DNA of 64,000 bases from JABFRJ01 sp031374735 (lineage in GTDB: Bacteria; Pseudomonadota; Alphaproteobacteria; Rhizobiales; Hyphomicrobiaceae), in assembly GCA_031374735.1 (NCBI GenBank), contig JANMGQ010000010.1, forward strand, positions 62,001-126,000, read 5' to 3'. Position 1 is the first letter of the stretch, and every line of letters starts with the position of its first letter. The notes beneath the pieces were generated by a model. It had not been told where the DNA came from and ran no database searches. It saw only the letters and a program-made list of their open reading frames with translations. This document shows positions 52,150-61,422 of the stretch, in pieces. The translations under genes were made by a program, and so were the position numbers.

Positions 52150-53408
52150 TTCCCGACCAAGGACATGGCGATCCACGGCTGCCAGATGACGAGTGCGAGG
52201 CAGAACAGCATCAGCACGATGAAGGGGATCGCGGCTTTGCACAGCAGCCCGAAGGGCTGCTTGAACGCGCTCATGGCCACGATCAGATTGAGCCCGACTG
52301 GCGGCGTCAAATAGCCGATTTCGAGGTTCAGGATCATGATCAGCCCGAACAGCACCTTGTCGTAGCCATAGCTTGCAGCGATCGGTGCGAGCAGCGGTGC
52401 CAGCACGAGGATGGCTTCGCCTGTGGTCATCAGACAGCCGACGATCAACAGCAGAATGTTGACCAGCAGCATGAACATCAGCGGGCTCGAGATGTAGCTC
52501 TGCATGACGTTGACCAGCGCCTCGGGCACGCGATGCTCAGTCAGGATGATGTTGAGCGAGAGCGCCACGGCCAGCACCGGAAACAGCGAGCCGCCGAGCT
52601 TGGAGGTCTCCAGCACGACGCCATAGAAATCCTTGAACTTCAGTTCTCGGTGGATGAAGATCTCGACGAGCAGCGCATAGGCGAGCGCCACCGCGGCCGC
52701 TTCCGTCGCTGTAAAGTAACCCGTATAGATGCCGCCGAGCAGAATCATCGGCATCATCAGCGCGAAGATGCCTTCGCGGAATGCCGTCGCAAACTCCGCC
52801 GCTGAGAATTTCTGCGTGGCCATATGACGGTTCGCCCAGACCGAGTAAATCGACAGCACGATGGTCAGCAGAATGCCCGGGCCGAAACCGGCCGCAAACA
52901 GCGCGGTGATCGAGGTCTCGGTGACGAGGCCGTAGATGATCATCGGTATCGACGGCGGAATGATGATGCCGAGCGTGCCGCCCGACATGATCGCGCCCAT
53001 GGTGAACTTGGTGTCGTAGCCGGCTTCGCGCATGGCCGGGTACATGACCGAGCCGATGGCCAGCATGGTCACGATCGACGAGCCGGAGATGGCCGCGAAA
53101 ACGGCGCACGACAGAATGCACGCGACGGCCATGCCGCCTGGCAGCGGCTTCGTCAGGGACGAGAGGATCTTGATCAATCGTGCGGCGATGGAGCCGCGTG
53201 TCATCACGGCGCCGCACAGAATGAAGAGCGGAATCGACAGGATGACCTCCTTGTCGAGGCCGACCCACATGTCCTCGATGATGTAGTCGAGCTGGCCTTT
53301 GCCCCAGAAGATGTGGGCGAGCGCCGTGGCCCCGAACAGGATCACCAGCAGTGGCTGGCGAAACAGCAACGATGCGCCAATAAAACCGAAAATCCCGAGC
53401 GTCTTCAT
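52146..53408 (-). CDS. dctM: TRAP transporter large permease (DctM-like)
   Basis: 420 residues from ATG 53408, about 7 bases after the DctQ stop. About 12 membrane helices with the DctM signature patterns SIPLFILCGAVMTRG, GSVMYPAMREAGYD and GGTLGIIIPPSIPMIIYGL, and the C-terminal VLAPLLAPIAASYGYD and IGYLTPPVGLNLIVAM. Sodium-driven uptake of an organic acid with the DctP binding protein at 54107. Substrate not predictable by eye. Confidence 0.9.
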   Translation of the reverse strand: MKTLGIFGFIGASLLFRQPLLVILFGATALAHIFWGKGQLDYIIEDMWVGLDKEVILSIPLFILCGAVMTRGSIAARLIKILSSLTKPLPGGMAVACILSCAVFAAISGSSIVTMLAIGSVMYPAMREAGYDTKFTMGAIMSGGTLGIIIPPSIPMIIYGLVTETSITALFAAGFGPGILLTIVLSIYSVWANRHMATQKFSAAEFATAFREGIFALMMPMILLGGIYTGYFTATEAAAVALAYALLVEIFIHRELKFKDFYGVVLETSKLGGSLFPVLAVALSLNIILTEHRVPEALVNVMQSYISSPLMFMLLVNILLLIVGCLMTTGEAILVLAPLLAPIAASYGYDKVLFGLIMILNLEIGYLTPPVGLNLIVAMSAFKQPFGLLCKAAIPFIVLMLFCLALVIWQPWIAMSLVGN

Positions 53409-53415
53409 GGGGCGC

Positions 53416-54012
53416 TTATTCCTGGAACTCGGGAGCCTCGGGACGCAGCGACGGCCACGCGGCGTAGAAGAAGTAGCGCAGGCCCGCCGAGGCGAAGCCA
53501 AGCGGCAGGGCGAGCTGGATCGGCCACACCGGCCAGTCGATGACGGCTGCCCGCAATCCCGTCGCCTTGGACGAGAGCACGAACTGGAAGGCGTAGTAAG
53601 TGGCGATCAGCAGCACGATGCCGGTGAGCACATCGGCGAGCCGGTCCATGAACGGCCCCCACGCCGGCGGCACCCACCCGAAGCCGACGCGCGGCACGAG
53701 ATGGCTGTTGGTCGCCGTTGCGATGCCGATGCCCGCAAACGAACCGACGATGAGCGCGAACACGGTGATCTTGAACGAGCCGACGAACATGCCGACGCGG
53801 CCCTGATAGATGTTGAGCTTGTGCAGCACCGGGCCGATGAACTCGCGCAGCAGGACATCGCCAAGCAACAGCGCTGCGATGAGCGTGAACGCCGCCACTG
53901 CGACATAGCACTCGGTCGTGTGCCACGCTTCGAGAAGCCGCCGGACGCCCGAGGGTGCAGGCGGATGGCTCGGCGCCGCGGCGGACGACGCTGAAGCTGT
54001 CGGTGCAGACAT
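53416..54012 (-). CDS. dctQ: TRAP transporter small permease (DctQ-like)
   Basis: 198 residues: a Ser/Ala/Pro-rich cytoplasmic start and four to five membrane helices (CYVAVAAFTLIAALLLGDVL, ITVFALIVGSFAGIGIA, VLTGIVLLIATYYAFQFVL, IQLALPLGFASAGLRYFFY), with the LLREFIGP loop typical of DctQ. It forms the membrane complex with DctM. Divergence from average DctQ length is mild (long first loop). Lies between dctP and dctM on the same strand. Confidence 0.85.
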   Translation of the reverse strand: MSAPTASASSAAAPSHPPAPSGVRRLLEAWHTTECYVAVAAFTLIAALLLGDVLLREFIGPVLHKLNIYQGRVGMFVGSFKITVFALIVGSFAGIGIATATNSHLVPRVGFGWVPPAWGPFMDRLADVLTGIVLLIATYYAFQFVLSSKATGLRAAVIDWPVWPIQLALPLGFASAGLRYFFYAAWPSLRPEAPEFQE

Positions 54013-54106
54013 GTCTCGTTCCCCATCGAGACGCGCGCTGCCACCGGGGCAGCGGCATCATCGGTCACTTTGCGCAGGCCGCGCGGCCTTTTTCCATCAA
54101 CGCACG

Positions 54107-55132
54107 TCACTTGCGACAGGTCTTGAGCCCGTCCTGGATCAGACCCCAGAGGCGCTTGCCGTCACCACCGACGTCGGCAACGATCTTCTCGAACTGCGGT
54201 TCCATGGCCTTGCGCCAAACTTCGCGCTGCGCGTCCGGCATCGCGACCACTTGGCCACCACCCTGCTTGTGCATTTCGAGGATCTTCTCTTCAAAGCCCC
54301 GCACTTCGGCGCGCAGCTTGGTGTCGGGGTTCTTAACGCGGCTCGACGTGACGGCAGCTTTCTGGTCCGCAGTGAGCTTGTCGTAGAATGCCTTGTTCAT
54401 GACCACGACGCCCGCGAGATCCTGATGTGCCGAGAGCGTCATGACCGGCGCGATCTTGCCGAGACCAGCGAAATGATAGTACGTGGGACCACTGTCGGCG
54501 ACATCGACGAGGCCCGTTTGATGCGCCGAATTCCATTCGGTGACCGGCAGCGGATTCGGGTTGGCGCCAAACGTCGTCCAGATGTAGGCGCCGATCTTGC
54601 TTGGCTGCGAGCGCGCCTTCAGTCCCTTGATATCATCGGGAACCAGGATCGGCTTCTTGCCGAAAAAGTGGGTCGTGCCGACTTCCGACCAGCCGAGGAA
54701 CTGCACGCCTTTGGCCGCAAAGCTTTCATCTGTGTACTTGGCAACTGCCGGCATATCGATCACGCAATCCTGCTCGGCGCCGTTCTTGAACAGGAATGGG
54801 ATCGATATAATCGACAGCTCCGGTACGATCAGCGAACCAGCGGTCAGCGAAAACCCACCGCTCTCAATGCGACCGCGCGCCACCTGCTGGATCGTATCCT
54901 GTTCGCTGCCGAGCTGCGCGCCGAGGAAGGCATTGACCTTCAACGCACCCTTAGAGCTCTCCGTCACATCGCTGGCAAAGCGCTCCACCTGCATAGCCCA
55001 GACCGTTTTGGGTGGCGCCGTCGAGGCGTACTTGATCTCGATCGGTGTGCTCTGCGCAAGCACCTGCCCTGCCATCGCGGCACTTGTAGTCATCGCTGCA
55101 ACGAGCGCCTTCAAACTGGTCATGCCGATCAT
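54107..55132 (-). CDS. dctP: TRAP transporter substrate-binding protein (DctP-like)
   Basis: 341 residues from ATG 55132 (GGGAGG 6 bases upstream; a longer frame upstream is non-coding repeat). Signal peptide to about AGQVLAQ (~27). IEIKYASTAPPKTVWAMQVE, VARGRIESGGFSLTAGSLIV and GTTHFFGKKPILVPDDIKGL follow the DctP fold, with the conserved Arg-containing hinge in LKARSQPS. Periplasmic receptor for the adjacent permease; probably binds a carboxylate, exact ligand unknown. Confidence 0.88.
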   Translation of the reverse strand: MIGMTSLKALVAAMTTSAAMAGQVLAQSTPIEIKYASTAPPKTVWAMQVERFASDVTESSKGALKVNAFLGAQLGSEQDTIQQVARGRIESGGFSLTAGSLIVPELSIISIPFLFKNGAEQDCVIDMPAVAKYTDESFAAKGVQFLGWSEVGTTHFFGKKPILVPDDIKGLKARSQPSKIGAYIWTTFGANPNPLPVTEWNSAHQTGLVDVADSGPTYYHFAGLGKIAPVMTLSAHQDLAGVVVMNKAFYDKLTADQKAAVTSSRVKNPDTKLRAEVRGFEEKILEMHKQGGGQVVAMPDAQREVWRKAMEPQFEKIVADVGGDGKRLWGLIQDGLKTCRK

Positions 55133-55575
55133 GTGGGTCCTCCCAAGGATGGTGCGCGGCGTTGTCCGCCGTCGTTGTGTCCCGGATCGTGCAACGCATG
55201 TCGGACAAGGGCAAGGAAGATCGATGCTGCAACGCAAAATGACGGCCCGACGAGACCCAACGACATGGCGATCGCACGACTGCTGCTTCCCTTCTCCCTC
55301 GTCCTTCACAAGGGAAAAGGTGCCCGATAGGGCGGATGAGGGGCAGCAACGCACTCCGGGATCGGGTTGTCGCAAGAGCCGGTGCGATAGACTTGCGCTC
55401 CTGCGCTCGCACGTATTGCGTCGGAGCAAGCTCCTGCCCCTCACCCGCCCTTTGGGCACCCTCTCCCCCTGCGAAGAGCAGGGGGAGAGGGAATGTCCCG
55501 TTCATGCAATCGCCCTGGACTCAACGAGGACCGCCATTGCTTGCTGGACGTCAATATGTTCGATGAATCACTCGA
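55133..55575. other. 440-bp intergenic region with inverted repeat element
   Basis: Between the TRAP operon start and the end of the EipB gene. It is dominated by the palindromic repeat at 55288-55496; no gene is supported. Confidence 0.5.
55288..55496. repeat. Palindromic intergenic repeat (REP/MITE-like)
   Basis: A left arm (55288-55352: GGTGCCC...GGGCGGATGAGGGGCAG) and an inverted right arm (55425-55496: CTGCCCCTCACCCGCCC...GGGCACC, then a CCCTCTCCCCCTGC hairpin) flank ~70 bp. This is the CCCTCTCCC-type repeat common between genes in Rhizobiales; likely non-autonomous and dispersed in the genome. Confidence 0.6.
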
Positions 55576-56433
55576 TCACTTCGGCTCGCATTTGCCCGCG
55601 TCCAACATTTCGAGGTCGGTGATTTCGCCCTTGATGGAGAAATCGCCGTAATCGATGACGAGCTTGCGAGAGATGCCGTTCTCGAAGAACAGGAAGCTCA
55701 GTTCATAGACGGGCGTCGCGTCGGTCTTGTCTTTGCCCGGTTCGAAATAGCTGATTGAAACGGGCCAGGCGGCCAATGCGTCGAGCGATGTCGCGCCCTT
55801 CATGGCCGGCAATGCCTTGATTGCGGCCGGGTCAGCCTTGCGGCCAATACGAGCGAGTGTGTCGTAGGCTTTGTCACCCTTCTCCGAGCCGTCGTAGAGA
55901 TCGGCGCGCATGGTCGTCTTGCCAGCCAACGCCGCGTCCAAAAGAGCAATCGAGTGCTGGACTGGGTAGACTGTGCCTGCCGGCAAATTTATTGTTGCCT
56001 TGGAGGGCTGAGTCAGTTCGACGGCAACGGTGCCGTTCGCTTCGCGCTTGGCGTCTCCCTTCGTGGCATCGCCGGACTTCTGGTCCCGCAATTGCGACGT
56101 ACTGAAACGGAACAGATTGGCGACGCCGTCTTCCCAGGTCGATGAGCGCATGTCTGAAACGGTCGGCTGCCCCTCCGTCGTGCTCATTTCCGTGACCAGC
56201 CGCATGTTTTGCGTCCAGCCCTCACACGCATTGCCGGTGATTTCATAGACCATGCGCCCGCGCACGCCCGTGACACTCGCGGAGTTGCGCGACACGCCGA
56301 GCGTCATGTCGTAGACAGCCCGATGCGCCGCGAGGCGCACTTTGGAGGCGGCCAGCGCGGCGTCGGCAAATCCAAGAGTGCCGGCAAAACTGCAGGCGAC
56401 GCCCAAAGCGCAGCCCAGGTGGCGAGAGGTCAT
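55576..56433 (-). CDS. eipB: EipB-like cell envelope integrity protein (DUF1849)
   Basis: 285 residues from ATG 56433; longer starts at 56460 or 56523 only add unconserved residues. Signal peptide, cleavage near AALAA (~29). Hallmarks of DUF1849: LAAHRAVYDMTLG, TGNACEGWTQNMRLVTEM and LDYGDFSIKGEI-like VIDYGDFSIKGEITDLEML at the C terminus, with a possible disulfide (CEGW and KCEPK Cys). In Brucella, EipB maintains envelope integrity in the periplasm; the same role is inferred here. Confidence 0.82.
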   Translation of the reverse strand: MTSRHLGCALGVACSFAGTLGFADAALAASKVRLAAHRAVYDMTLGVSRNSASVTGVRGRMVYEITGNACEGWTQNMRLVTEMSTTEGQPTVSDMRSSTWEDGVANLFRFSTSQLRDQKSGDATKGDAKREANGTVAVELTQPSKATINLPAGTVYPVQHSIALLDAALAGKTTMRADLYDGSEKGDKAYDTLARIGRKADPAAIKALPAMKGATSLDALAAWPVSISYFEPGKDKTDATPVYELSFLFFENGISRKLVIDYGDFSIKGEITDLEMLDAGKCEPK

Positions 56434-56628
56434 GCGGGTCTCCGCAGCCGAGATTGGCATCGCCGACACCCTATCGGCAGACTGTGGCGAAGCAAAGGGT
56501 CGGGTGCAGTGGTGTAGGCGCATCGGCGCCGAGCCGAGCTGCCCGCCGCTAGAAAGTGACTTGACTTGTGCGCGCCGTCACCGTTGCTCGTCATATGGGG
56601 GACAAAGAACCATCCTGAGGAACTCGTC

Positions 56629-57921
56629 ATGGCTGATACCGCAAAGGCTCCTGGTTTCGCGACCCTTGCCATACACGCAGGTGCTGCGCCTGATCCGACC
56701 ACGGGAGCGCGCATCACGCCGATTTATCAGACGGCGGCCTTTGTCTTCAACAACGCGGACCATGCCGCCTCCCTGTTCGGGCTCGAGGCCTTTGGCAACA
56801 TCTACACCCGCATCGGCAACCCCACCCAAGGCGTTCTTGAGCAGCGCGTGGCAGCACTCGAAGGCGGCACGGCCGCCCTCGCGGTCGCATCGGGCCACGC
56901 GGCGCAATTGGTGACCTTCCATACGCTTTTGGAAACAGGTGACGAGTTTGTTGCCGGCCGCCAGCTCTATGGCGGCTCGATCAATCAGTTCAACCACGGT
57001 TTCAAGAAATTCGGTTGGCACGTGAAGTGGGCCGACGGCATGGATCCGGCGTCGTTTGAAGCCGCCATCACGCCAAAGACCAAAGCCATCATGATCGAGA
57101 GCGTCGCCAATCCAGGTGGCATCGTGATCGACATTGATGCAATCTCGAAGATTGCCAAGAAACATGGCCTACCGCTCATCGTCGACAACACCATGGCCTC
57201 GCCCTATCTGTGCCGGCCCAAGGAGCATGGCGCCGACATCGTGCTGCATTCGCTGACCAAGTTTATGTGTGGCCACGGCAACTCAATCGGCGGCGTAATT
57301 GTTGATTGCGGCACATTCGACTGGCTCGCAGCGAAGCGGAAGTATCCGACGCTCCAAGATCCAAATCCGAGCTATAACGGCATGAAGCTTGGCGAGACCT
57401 TCGGCAATTTTGCCTTCGCTATCGCGTGCCGCGTCATTGGCTTGCGAGATCTCGGCCCTGCGATCTCGCCGTTCAATGCCTTTCAAATCCTGACCGGTAT
57501 TGAGACGCTGCCGCTGCGTATGGAGCGGCATTGCTCCAATGCACTGGCCGTCGCCAAGCACCTTGAGAAGCACTCAAAAGTGGCCTGGGTGAACTACGCG
57601 GGCCTCGAGACCTCCAAAAACCACGCTGTCGCAAAACGCATCACGCCCAAAGGGGCGGGCTCTGTGTTCACCTTCGGCGTCAAGGGCGGCTACGACGCCG
57701 GCGTCAAATTCGTCTCGGCGTGCAATCTGCTGTCGCACCTCGCCAACATCGGCGACACGCGCTCGCTGGTCATCCATCCGGCGTCGACGACACATCGCCA
57801 ACTGACCGACGAACAACGCAAGGCCGCCGGTGCGGGCGGTGACGTCGTTCGTCTGTCGATCGGCATCGAAGATGCCAAGGACATCATCGCGGACATCGAC
57901 CATGCTTTGGCGTCGACCTAG
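56629..57921 (+). CDS. metY: O-acetylhomoserine sulfhydrylase (MetY-like)
   Basis: 430 residues, GAGG before ATG 56629. PLP enzyme of the Cys/Met metabolism family that makes homocysteine from O-acetylhomoserine and sulfide. Long-form MetY features: FATLAIHAGAAPDPTTGARI, ASGHAAQLVTFHTLLETGDE, VDNTMASPYLCRPKEHGADI, the PLP lysine in HSLTKFMCGHGNSIGGVIV, and a C-terminal VRLSIGIEDAKDIIADIDHA. Length and the FMCGHG lysine motif separate it from cystathionine synthases. Neighbours: a DppD-type ATPase and MetC, a partial sulfur amino acid cluster. Confidence 0.9.
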   Translation: MADTAKAPGFATLAIHAGAAPDPTTGARITPIYQTAAFVFNNADHAASLFGLEAFGNIYTRIGNPTQGVLEQRVAALEGGTAALAVASGHAAQLVTFHTLLETGDEFVAGRQLYGGSINQFNHGFKKFGWHVKWADGMDPASFEAAITPKTKAIMIESVANPGGIVIDIDAISKIAKKHGLPLIVDNTMASPYLCRPKEHGADIVLHSLTKFMCGHGNSIGGVIVDCGTFDWLAAKRKYPTLQDPNPSYNGMKLGETFGNFAFAIACRVIGLRDLGPAISPFNAFQILTGIETLPLRMERHCSNALAVAKHLEKHSKVAWVNYAGLETSKNHAVAKRITPKGAGSVFTFGVKGGYDAGVKFVSACNLLSHLANIGDTRSLVIHPASTTHRQLTDEQRKAAGAGGDVVRLSIGIEDAKDIIADIDHALAST

Positions 57922-57966
57922 CGCGAGCGTGCATGGCGGTGACATGACGATGACGCGAAACACGCC

Positions 57967-58962
57967 ATGACCACACCGCTGCTGTCTGTTCGAGACTTGA
58001 AGACCTGTTTCCACACCGGCGACGGCATCACGCGTGCCGTCGATGGCATGTCGTTCTCTCTGAATCCAGGCGAAACGCTCGGCCTCGTTGGTGAGAGCGG
58101 ATGCGGCAAGAGTGTCACGGCGCTCTCGATCCTGCAACTTCTGCCGCCCAAGATCGGCCGTATCGCTGGCGGCGAAATCTACTTCCAGGGGCGCGATCTC
58201 GCGCAGCTCGACGAAGCCGCGATGCGCGACATCCGCGGCAACGACATTGCCATGATCTTCCAGGAGCCGATGACGTCACTGAACCCGGTATTCACGGTCG
58301 GACATCAAATTGCGGAGGCTGTCCGTATTCATCAGAACCTGGGTCGCAAAGCCGCTCATGATCGCGCTGTTGAGATGCTGGCCCTCGTGAAAATCCCCGA
58401 TCCCGCGCGCCGCGCGCAGGAGTATCCCCATCACTACTCCGGCGGCATGCGTCAGCGTGCCATGATCGCGATGGCGCTCGCCTGCGATCCTAAGCTCCTG
58501 ATCGCTGACGAGCCGACGACGGCACTGGACGTGACGATCCAGGCGCAAATCCTTCAGCTCATAGCAGACCTACAGGCACGCACACGCGCGGCAGTCATCT
58601 TGATCACACATGATCTCGGCGTTGTCGCCGAAATGTGCGAGCGTGTTGTGGTGATCTACGCCGGTCGCAAGGTCGAAGAGGCCGCGGTCGAGGACCTGTT
58701 CGCGCGCCCCTTGCATCCCTACACGCAAGGCCTGATGGCGTCTCTCCCGCGCATGCGCAAGGCCGGCCGCCGCGGACGCCTCGCCGAGATTGCAGGCGTC
58801 GTGCCGTCGCTGCGCGAGCCGTTGGCTGGCTGCGCTTTCGCGGCACGTTGTGCCTTTGCGACGGACCGATGTCGCTTGGAGCAGCCCGCATTACGCGACT
58901 TCGGCCATGGACATGTCGTTGCCTGTCATGAGGCCGGGAGGACGGACGGTTTGCACCAGTGA
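57967..58962 (+). CDS. DppD/OppD-type peptide ABC ATPase, orphan
   Basis: 331 residues. GESGCGKSVTALSILQLLPP (Walker A ~40), YSGGMRQRAMIAMALA (signature), LLIADEPTTALDVT (Walker B), LITHDLGVVAEM (switch His), and the C-terminal oligopeptide domain with four cysteines (GCAFAARCAFATDRC...ACH) that can hold an Fe-S cluster in homologues. Normally one of two ATPases in a five-gene operon; here no permease, binding protein or DppF is adjacent, so it must work with subunits encoded elsewhere or be a relic. Confidence 0.88.
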   Translation: MTTPLLSVRDLKTCFHTGDGITRAVDGMSFSLNPGETLGLVGESGCGKSVTALSILQLLPPKIGRIAGGEIYFQGRDLAQLDEAAMRDIRGNDIAMIFQEPMTSLNPVFTVGHQIAEAVRIHQNLGRKAAHDRAVEMLALVKIPDPARRAQEYPHHYSGGMRQRAMIAMALACDPKLLIADEPTTALDVTIQAQILQLIADLQARTRAAVILITHDLGVVAEMCERVVVIYAGRKVEEAAVEDLFARPLHPYTQGLMASLPRMRKAGRRGRLAEIAGVVPSLREPLAGCAFAARCAFATDRCRLEQPALRDFGHGHVVACHEAGRTDGLHQ

Positions 58963-59024
58963 CCTTGGCGCGCTAGCTCTTTCGATCACGCACGACTGGA
59001 TCGTCAGGATTTCCCGGGATCACT

Positions 59025-60206
59025 ATGACCGATAGCATCGACAAGAGTTCGATCCGCACACGGCTCGTTCAATCCGGCCGGCCGAAGAAGGGCGAACGAC
59101 GCACCGTCAACCTGCCCGTCTATCGCGCGTCCACTGTGCTCTATGAAAACGTCGCCGCGCAGCGCGCCACGCGGGCCCGCGCCGCCGAGGGCCATCGAGA
59201 GTTCTCGTATGGCACCAACGGCACGCCGATCGTGTTTGCCCTCGAAGACATGATCGCCGACATCGAAGGCGGTTATCGCACGCGCGTGTCGTGTTCAGGA
59301 TTGGCTGCGATCGGCTTTGGCCTGTTGCCGTTCCTGCGCCCGGGCGATCACTGCCTGATCACCGAAGCCGCCTACGAGCCGACGCGGCGCATCGCTCGAA
59401 CCGTACTCGAGCCGATGGGCATCACCTGCGAGATCTACAAGGCCGACGGCTCCGACATCGAGGGACGCTTCAGGCCGAACACGAAAGCCGTCTACGCTGA
59501 AGTTCCCGGCACCGGCGCCTTTGAAATGCTGGATCTGCCGGCGCTGGCGCGCCTGACCAAGCCGCGCGGCATCACGTTGTGCGTCGACAACACCTGGGGC
59601 TCCGGCATTCTGTTCCAGCCGTTGAAGCATGGCGCTGACGTGTCGATGGTGGCGGGAACCAAGCATTTTGCCGGACATTCCGACCTTCTGCTCGGTGCGG
59701 TCACGACGACGGAGGCCGCATGGAAACCGGTGCACGATTGGCACACGGCCTTCGGCATGACGATCTCGGGCGATGATGCGTTTCTGGCCCTGCGCGGGCT
59801 TCGCACCATGGCCGTGCGCTTGCCCGTGCACGCTGAGACGACCATGCAGATCTGCGCGTGGGCGGATCAGCGGCCGGAAGTCGCGAACGTGCTGTGGCCG
59901 GCGTGGCCGAAGCATCCAGGTTACGACATCTGGAAGCGCGATTTCAATGGCGCTTGCGGGCTGTTCAGCCTCGAACTCAAGGCGCCGCAAGACAAGGTCG
60001 ATCGCTTTATCGACAGCCTGCAGTACTTCCAGCTTGGCGCATCCTGGGGCGGATACGAGAGCCTCGTCAATCTGACGGGTGTGCAGGCCATGCGCACGGT
60101 CACGGACTGGTCGAAGCGCGGCATCATCGTGCGCTTCCATGCAGGCCTCGAAGATCCGAAAGATCTGATTGCCGATCTGGAGCAGGCGATGGTGCATCTC
60201 ACATGA
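59025..60206 (+). CDS. metC: Cystathionine beta-lyase (MetC-like)
   Basis: 393 residues. PLP lyase that cleaves cystathionine to homocysteine, pyruvate and ammonia. Motifs: VNLPVYRASTVLYENV, FSYGTNGTPIVFALEDMIAD, CVDNTWGSGILFQPLKHGAD and the PLP lysine in GTKHFAGHSDLLLG, all as in MetC. C terminus LEDPKDLIADLEQAM. Its stop overlaps the start of the dioxygenase gene (ATGA), so the two are co-translated. Confidence 0.88.
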   Translation: MTDSIDKSSIRTRLVQSGRPKKGERRTVNLPVYRASTVLYENVAAQRATRARAAEGHREFSYGTNGTPIVFALEDMIADIEGGYRTRVSCSGLAAIGFGLLPFLRPGDHCLITEAAYEPTRRIARTVLEPMGITCEIYKADGSDIEGRFRPNTKAVYAEVPGTGAFEMLDLPALARLTKPRGITLCVDNTWGSGILFQPLKHGADVSMVAGTKHFAGHSDLLLGAVTTTEAAWKPVHDWHTAFGMTISGDDAFLALRGLRTMAVRLPVHAETTMQICAWADQRPEVANVLWPAWPKHPGYDIWKRDFNGACGLFSLELKAPQDKVDRFIDSLQYFQLGASWGGYESLVNLTGVQAMRTVTDWSKRGIIVRFHAGLEDPKDLIADLEQAMVHLT

Positions 60207-61324
60207 AACTGGCCGACTACGACATCGACGCCGTGCGCGGGTTCGTACCGGGGCGTGATCCGTTGCTCGCGTTGCCAGCACCCTATGATGCGTGGGATCA
60301 CGTGGCCGCGCATTTGCCCGTGCTGACCATGCGCCATCGAACGCACGCGGCGCTTGCCGCGATGCCAGTGCTCGATGCGGGTGGCCTGGTTGATATCGAA
60401 CAACAACGGCGCGGGTTTCTGCTGCTGACAGCATTCGCCAACACGTGGCTGGTCGGAACCTGTGCGACGACAACGATCCCGGCATGCATATCGGTGCCGT
60501 TGATCGCGCTGTCGCGCACGCTCGGCCGAATGCCGATCACGCACCACGCAACGATCGTGCTCGACAACTGGCGGCGGCTCGACACGGCGAAGCCGCTCGC
60601 CATGGATAACATCGACACGCTCGTGTCGTTTCGCGGCAGCATCGACGAGAAGTGGTTTTTTCTCTCGACCGTCGGCGCTGAACTCGCAGGTGCCCCTGTG
60701 TTGCCGCGCTTGCTTGATGCCATGGACGCAGCCGAGCAGGGGGACCATGGCCGGCTTGCCGACACGCTGCATGCGACTGCGCGGCTGATCGGCGCGACCA
60801 CGACCGCGTTTCTGTCGGTCCGCGAGAGCTGCGACCCCTACATCTTCTATACTCACGTGCGGCCCTATCTCGCGAGTTGGCCGCAGCCCGGCGTGACATA
60901 CGAAGGCACGGGCGTCGGACCAGTCGTCTACAACGGCGGCAGTGCGGCCCAGTCGGCCCTGTTGCAATCGATCGACGCGGCCCTTGGCATCACGCACGCG
61001 CACGACCTCACGCGGGGCTTCCTGATGTCCATGCGGGACTACATGCCACCACGGCACCGCGCATTTATCGAAGATGTGAGCCGTCGCTCAGCCATCCGCA
61101 CAACGGTCCGTGGAGCAAACGAGGCCAACCTGCTTGACGCGTACAATGCCTGCATCGTTGCCATGGACGAGTTGCGCCGCAAGCATATGGGGCTTGTCGC
61201 GGAGTACATCAGCCGACAGATGCCTCCGTCGGCATCGGCAATCGGCACAGGCGGAACGAGTTTCGACGATTTCCTGCGTCAAACGCGCATCGAAACAGTG
61301 ACGTCGAGAATCAGCAAAACCTGA
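60203..61324 (+). CDS. Indoleamine 2,3-dioxygenase family protein
   Basis: 373 residues of the IDO fold, a heme dioxygenase opening the indole ring of tryptophan to N-formylkynurenine. ATG 60203 overlaps the metC stop by four bases. Seen: TMRHRTHAALAAM, HHATIVLDNWRR, YNGGSAAQSALLQSIDAALG, MRDYMPPRHRAFIEDV and the proximal heme His in RRKHMGLVAEYI (~328). Cytoplasmic. Bacterial IDOs vary in substrate and efficiency, so tryptophan is likely but not certain. A formamidase-like hydrolase lies 9 kb upstream. Confidence 0.82.
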   Translation: MKLADYDIDAVRGFVPGRDPLLALPAPYDAWDHVAAHLPVLTMRHRTHAALAAMPVLDAGGLVDIEQQRRGFLLLTAFANTWLVGTCATTTIPACISVPLIALSRTLGRMPITHHATIVLDNWRRLDTAKPLAMDNIDTLVSFRGSIDEKWFFLSTVGAELAGAPVLPRLLDAMDAAEQGDHGRLADTLHATARLIGATTTAFLSVRESCDPYIFYTHVRPYLASWPQPGVTYEGTGVGPVVYNGGSAAQSALLQSIDAALGITHAHDLTRGFLMSMRDYMPPRHRAFIEDVSRRSAIRTTVRGANEANLLDAYNACIVAMDELRRKHMGLVAEYISRQMPPSASAIGTGGTSFDDFLRQTRIETVTSRISKT

Positions 61325-61422
61325 TCGCGGGTGCGGCCCGAGATTCAAAGCAGTTACTCCAAGCCGGGTCTCGAACAGCGCTTCAAGCCGTGATAAGCTC
61401 AGCCCACAACGAGGGTTCAACC

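Noticed and set aside
53918..55330. 470-codon plus-strand frame across the TRAP genes
   Set aside because: Runs opposite dctQ, dctP and a repeat; no motif and no ribosome site.
59295..61057. Two ~380-400-codon minus-strand frames opposite metC and the dioxygenase
   Set aside because: Shadows of two well-supported plus-strand genes.
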